From Streptomyces halstedii (GTDB lineage Bacteria; Actinomycetota; Actinomycetes; Streptomycetales; Streptomycetaceae): a stretch of DNA of 64,000 bases. A program made the position numbers and the translations under genes. Location: positions 18,416 through 82,415 of the forward strand of contig JOAZ01000029.1 in NCBI GenBank assembly GCA_000720535.1, given 5' to 3'. The notes under the pieces were generated by a model. The model was not told the DNA's origin and did not search any database. It saw only the letters and a list, made by a program, of their open reading frames with translations. Each line of letters begins with the position of its first letter. The first letter of the stretch is position 1. Of the stretch, positions 61,575 through 64,000 are shown piece by piece.

Positions 61575-63089
61575 TTATCGGTCCCCGAAGACGGTGCGGT
61601 GCCAGTCCTTCCGGGCCACCGCGGTGGTGTCGTACATGACGTGCTTGACCTGTGTGTACTCCTCGAAGGAGTACGACGACATGTCCTTGCCGTAACCGCT
61701 GGCCCGGTATCCGCCGTGCGGCATCTCGCTGATGACCGGGATGTGGTCGTTGATCCACACGCAGCCCGCCCTGATCTCCCGGGTGGCGCGGTTCGCCCGG
61801 TACAGGCCGCGGCTCCAGGCGGAGGCGGCGAGTCCGTAGGGGGTGTCGTTCGCGAGGCGGATGCCCTCGTCGTCGGTGTCGAAGGGCAGGACGACCAGGA
61901 CCGGGCCGAAGATCTCCGCGCGGACGGCCTCGCTGTCCTGGGCGGCGCCCGTGATCAGCGTGGGCCGGTAGTAGGCGCCGTCCGCCAGTTCGCCACCGGG
62001 TGCCTCGCCGCCGGTGACGACCGTGGCGTACGCCCGCGCCCGCTCGACGAATCCGGCGACCCGGTCGCGGTGCCGGTGGCTGACCAGCGGGCCGAGGTCG
62101 GTCGCGGGGTCGAAGGGGTCGCCGAGCCGGACGGTCTCCATCAGACCGGCCACACCGCTCACGAACGCGTCGTACAGGGGGCGCTGGACGTAGGCGCGGG
62201 TGGCGGCCGTGCAGTCCTGGCCGCTGTTGATGAGCGCCGCGGCGACGGCCCCGTGGACCGCCGCGTCCAGGTCGGCGTCGTCGAACACCAGGAAGGGGGC
62301 CTTGCCGCCCAGCTCCAGGTGCAGCCGCTTGACGGTGGAGCCGGCGAGCGCGGCGACCCGCCTGCCGACGTCCGTGGAACCGGTGAAGGAGATCATCCGG
62401 ACGTCGGGATGGCCGACGAGGTGCTCCCCGGCGTCCGGTCCGGTGCCGGCCACGATGTTGACCACTCCGTCCGGGATCCCCGCCTCGGTGGCGGCCTGGG
62501 CGAACATCAGCGAGGTGAGCGGGGTGATCTCGGCGGGCTTGAGGACGACGGTGTTGCCCGCGGCGATCGCCGGGAGGATCTTCCAGGCGGCCATCTGGAG
62601 CGGGTAGTTCCACGGTGCGACCGAGCCGACGACCCCGAGGGGCTCGCGGCGTACGCAGGAGGTGTGGTCACCGCTGTACTCGGCGGCCGCCGTCCCTTCC
62701 AGACGGCGCGCGGCACCGGCGAAGAAGCGGGTGTTGTCGATGGTGCCGGGGACGTCGAACCCGCTGGAGAGCTTGAGAGGTTTGCCGCACTGGAGCGATT
62801 CGGCGTACGCGAAGTCGGCGGCCCTGGCGTCGAGTACGCCCGCGAAGCGGTGCAGCAGACCGGACCGCTCGGCGGGGGTGGCCCCCGCCCAGCCGGGGCC
62901 TGCGGCACGGGCGGCGGCGACCGCGGCGTCGACGTCGGCGGTGCCGGCCGTCTCGTAGCGGTGGACCCGGGCACCCGTCGCGGGGTCCACCACGTCCTGG
63001 TGGCGGCCCGACGTGCCGGAGCGCGGCCGCCCGCCGATGAACTGCGACCCGTCCGCGAAGCGGTCCGCCGCCTCGAAGCCTGTGCCCAT
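61575..63089 (-). CDS. Gamma-aminobutyraldehyde dehydrogenase-like aldehyde dehydrogenase
   Basis: NAD-dependent aldehyde dehydrogenase, 504 aa. Catalytic Cys in INSGQDCTAATR, Glu in LHLELGGKAPFLVF, cofactor motif ISFTGSTDVGRRV, and the ending MPHGGYRASGYGKDMSSYS, read together, match the aminobutyraldehyde/betaine-aldehyde group. The ATG at 63089 has GGGAG 7 nt upstream; an ATG at 63113 (no ribosome site) is the alternative. First gene of the polyamine operon, fitting oxidation of 4-aminobutanal or its glutamyl form to GABA. Confidence 0.92.
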   Translation of the reverse strand: MGTGFEAADRFADGSQFIGGRPRSGTSGRHQDVVDPATGARVHRYETAGTADVDAAVAAARAAGPGWAGATPAERSGLLHRFAGVLDARAADFAYAESLQCGKPLKLSSGFDVPGTIDNTRFFAGAARRLEGTAAAEYSGDHTSCVRREPLGVVGSVAPWNYPLQMAAWKILPAIAAGNTVVLKPAEITPLTSLMFAQAATEAGIPDGVVNIVAGTGPDAGEHLVGHPDVRMISFTGSTDVGRRVAALAGSTVKRLHLELGGKAPFLVFDDADLDAAVHGAVAAALINSGQDCTAATRAYVQRPLYDAFVSGVAGLMETVRLGDPFDPATDLGPLVSHRHRDRVAGFVERARAYATVVTGGEAPGGELADGAYYRPTLITGAAQDSEAVRAEIFGPVLVVLPFDTDDEGIRLANDTPYGLAASAWSRGLYRANRATREIRAGCVWINDHIPVISEMPHGGYRASGYGKDMSSYSFEEYTQVKHVMYDTTAVARKDWHRTVFGDR

Positions 63090-63150
63090 GACGTTCTCCC
63101 GTGCCGTGCTCATGACCGGACGACGTAGCTTCTTGCCGAATTGACTGCCG

Positions 63151-63179
63151 ATCCTGACAGAGTCACCCTTCACCAACAA
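63151..63179 (-). promoter_or_regulatory. Predicted promoter of the polyamine operon
   Basis: Minus-strand -35 TTGTTG (63179-63174), 17-nt spacer, -10 CAGGAT (63156-63151), near the streptomycete TAGGAT consensus. Roughly 60 nt upstream of the first gene. Confidence 0.55.
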
Positions 63180-63217
63180 GTGATTCCGTTGTTGCCATTT
63201 GATTACGCGACGGAATC
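63174..63217. promoter_or_regulatory. Overlapping dyads at the polyamine operon promoter
   Basis: CAACAA (63174-63179)/TTGTTG (63189-63194) and GATTCCG (63182-63188)/CGGAATC (63211-63217) interlock across the -35 region. Candidate binding sites for a regulator of polyamine use; none can be named. Confidence 0.5.
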
Positions 63218-63289
63218 TATCGACCGCTGTCGTGCGGGACACGGAAATCCCCGGCCCGGTGTCAGCGCCGGGTGACAGACTCGGCCGCC

Positions 63290-63856
63290 ATGGAACAGAC
63301 CAGGGAACAGGCCTGCGTGGACGAGCTGCTGGCACGGTCGGCGCGGGGCGGGCGCGTGAAGTACCTGACGTTCTTGGGGCATCGGCCCCGTGCGGACGGA
63401 CAGCTCGGCACGGGCTGCCTCAGCCAGTGGTGGCCCTCGCCGTTCACGGTGGACGGGGTGCGGTACGCGACGGCCGAGCACTGGATGATGGCCGGCAAGG
63501 CCCGGCTGTTCGGCGACGCGGAGGGCGAGGCGCGGGTCCTGGCCGCGCGCGGCCCCGCGCAGGCCAAGACGGCGGGCCGGCTGGTCCGGGGCTTCGACGA
63601 CGCCACCTGGGAGCGGGAGCGGTTCGCCCTGGTGGTGGCGGGCGGTGTGCACAAGTTCGGGCAGGATCCGGCGTTGCGGGACTATCTCCTGGGCACCGGT
63701 GAGCGGGTGCTGGTCGAGGCGAGCCCGACGGACCGGATCTGGGGCATCGGTCTCGCGCAGGACGATCCCCGGGCGGCCGGCCCGGCCTCCTGGCAGGGGC
63801 TGAACCTGCTGGGCTTCGCGCTCATGGAGGCGCGTGCGCGGCTGCGGGAGGCATGA
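63290..63856 (+). CDS. NADAR (YbiA-like) family protein
   Basis: A 188-residue NADAR protein, the family related to YbiA/RibX that handles ADP-ribose- or riboflavin-related N-glycosides. Typical elements are YLTFLGH near the start, LSQWWPSPFTVDGVRYATAEHWMMAGKARLF (recognised by QWWPSPF and TAEHWMM), and the C-terminal DRIWGIGL and GLNLLGFALMEAR. The ATG at 63290 is chosen; an in-frame GTG at 63272 is possible, neither with a good ribosome site. Single-gene unit closed by a terminator. Confidence 0.92.
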   Translation: MEQTREQACVDELLARSARGGRVKYLTFLGHRPRADGQLGTGCLSQWWPSPFTVDGVRYATAEHWMMAGKARLFGDAEGEARVLAARGPAQAKTAGRLVRGFDDATWERERFALVVAGGVHKFGQDPALRDYLLGTGERVLVEASPTDRIWGIGLAQDDPRAAGPASWQGLNLLGFALMEARARLREA

Positions 63857-63859
63857 GGC

Positions 63860-63897
63860 GCGGGCCCGCCGGCCGGGACACGGTCCGGCGGGCCCGC
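63860..63897 (+). terminator. Intrinsic terminator after the NADAR gene
   Basis: Perfect 13-bp stem (63860-63872 with 63885-63897), 12-nt loop, beginning 4 nt after the stop. The transposase remnant begins 6 nt later. Confidence 0.8.
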
Positions 63898-63902
63898 ACG
63901 CC

Positions 63903-64000
63903 CTAGGTGTATTGCCCCGCAGGGTTGTTGACGCGGCTGATCGGGGGTTGGCCTCCGAGTGCGGTGTGGCTGCGGTGGTGGTTGTAGGTGTGGAGGAAGT
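63903..64000 (-). mobile_element. IS481-type transposase, 3' end only
   Basis: The last 32 codons of a transposase read leftwards from the right edge: FLHTYNHHRSHTALGG followed by QPPISRVNNPAGQYT and TAG. This is the characteristic C-terminus of IS481-family DDE transposases common in Streptomyces. The rest lies outside the window, so completeness is unknown. The terminal inverted repeat should lie within or next to the terminator of the NADAR gene, since only 5 bp separate them. Confidence 0.85.

Noticed and set aside
1-64000. tRNA, rRNA, prophage or biosynthetic gene cluster
   Set aside because: No tRNA-type T-loop context, integrase, phage structural gene, or polyketide/peptide synthetase was recognised in any frame.

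Overview
The window is a very GC-rich, gene-dense chromosomal segment with strong G/C bias at third codon positions, many GTG starts and ATGA/GTGA start-stop overlaps. Gene content and order (a type VII secretion block, then ribF, truB, rbfA, DUF503, infB, ylxR, nusA, rimP, proS, ispG, rseP, dxr, then a polyamine/GABA region with a chitinase) are those of the conserved core of a Streptomyces chromosome. No rRNA, tRNA, CRISPR array, prophage or secondary-metabolite cluster was seen. The only mobile DNA is the 3' end of an IS481-type transposase at the right edge.

Layout. (1) 1-11947: part of an ESX/type VII secretion locus. On the minus strand are eccB, a mycosin (mycP), two coding regions with substrate-like features and a second mycosin cut by the left edge. 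Divergently follow eccE, a coupled hypothetical gene, a DUF397 gene and a very large proline-rich MinD/ParA ATPase resembling EspI; a textbook terminator closes the unit. (2) 12042-18084: a five-gene peptide-type ABC importer operon whose gene ends overlap; its binding protein seems to be held by a C-terminal membrane helix instead of a lipid. (3) 18113-31046, minus strand: thioesterase-like gene, ribF, a giant protease-like/NTPase-like protein with degenerate active sites, and the rimP-nusA-ylxR-infB-DUF503-rbfA-truB translation block. (4) 31218-33196: lipoprotein, ferritin-like protein and an aminoglycoside-phosphotransferase homologue that has lost its catalytic residues. (5) 33288-40600, minus strand: proS, two acetyltransferases, and dxr-rseP-ispG, which joins two non-mevalonate isoprenoid steps to an intramembrane protease. 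(6) 40662-50888: nucleotidyltransferase, a divergent EPSP synthase, a long acyl-CoA dehydrogenase, an aldehyde dehydrogenase, a PucR-type regulator and a membrane ATPase. (7) 51134-55778: gabT, a PAP2 phosphatase and a GH18 chitinase with DasR-like operator repeats in its promoter. (8) 55918-63089, minus strand: one operon for polyamine uptake and breakdown. (9) 63290-64000: a NADAR protein and the transposase remnant.

How the genes fit together. Regions 6-8 carry most of a putrescine-to-succinate route: PotDABC-like import, amine oxidation by a PuuB-like flavoprotein, aminobutyraldehyde dehydrogenase, GabT, and a second aldehyde dehydrogenase that may be the succinate-semialdehyde step, beside a PucR-type regulator of the class that controls gab genes in Corynebacterium. 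Region 1 provides the EccB, EccE and MycP parts of a secretion machine whose EccC, EccD and Esx partners should lie beyond the left edge.

Most interesting: the dead-active-site protease/NTPase protein (19982-23623), the APH-fold pseudokinase (32279-33196), the DasR-like sites of the chitinase promoter, the divergent EPSP synthase, several short tandem repeats in leaders and gene ends, and the unassigned gene coupled to eccE.
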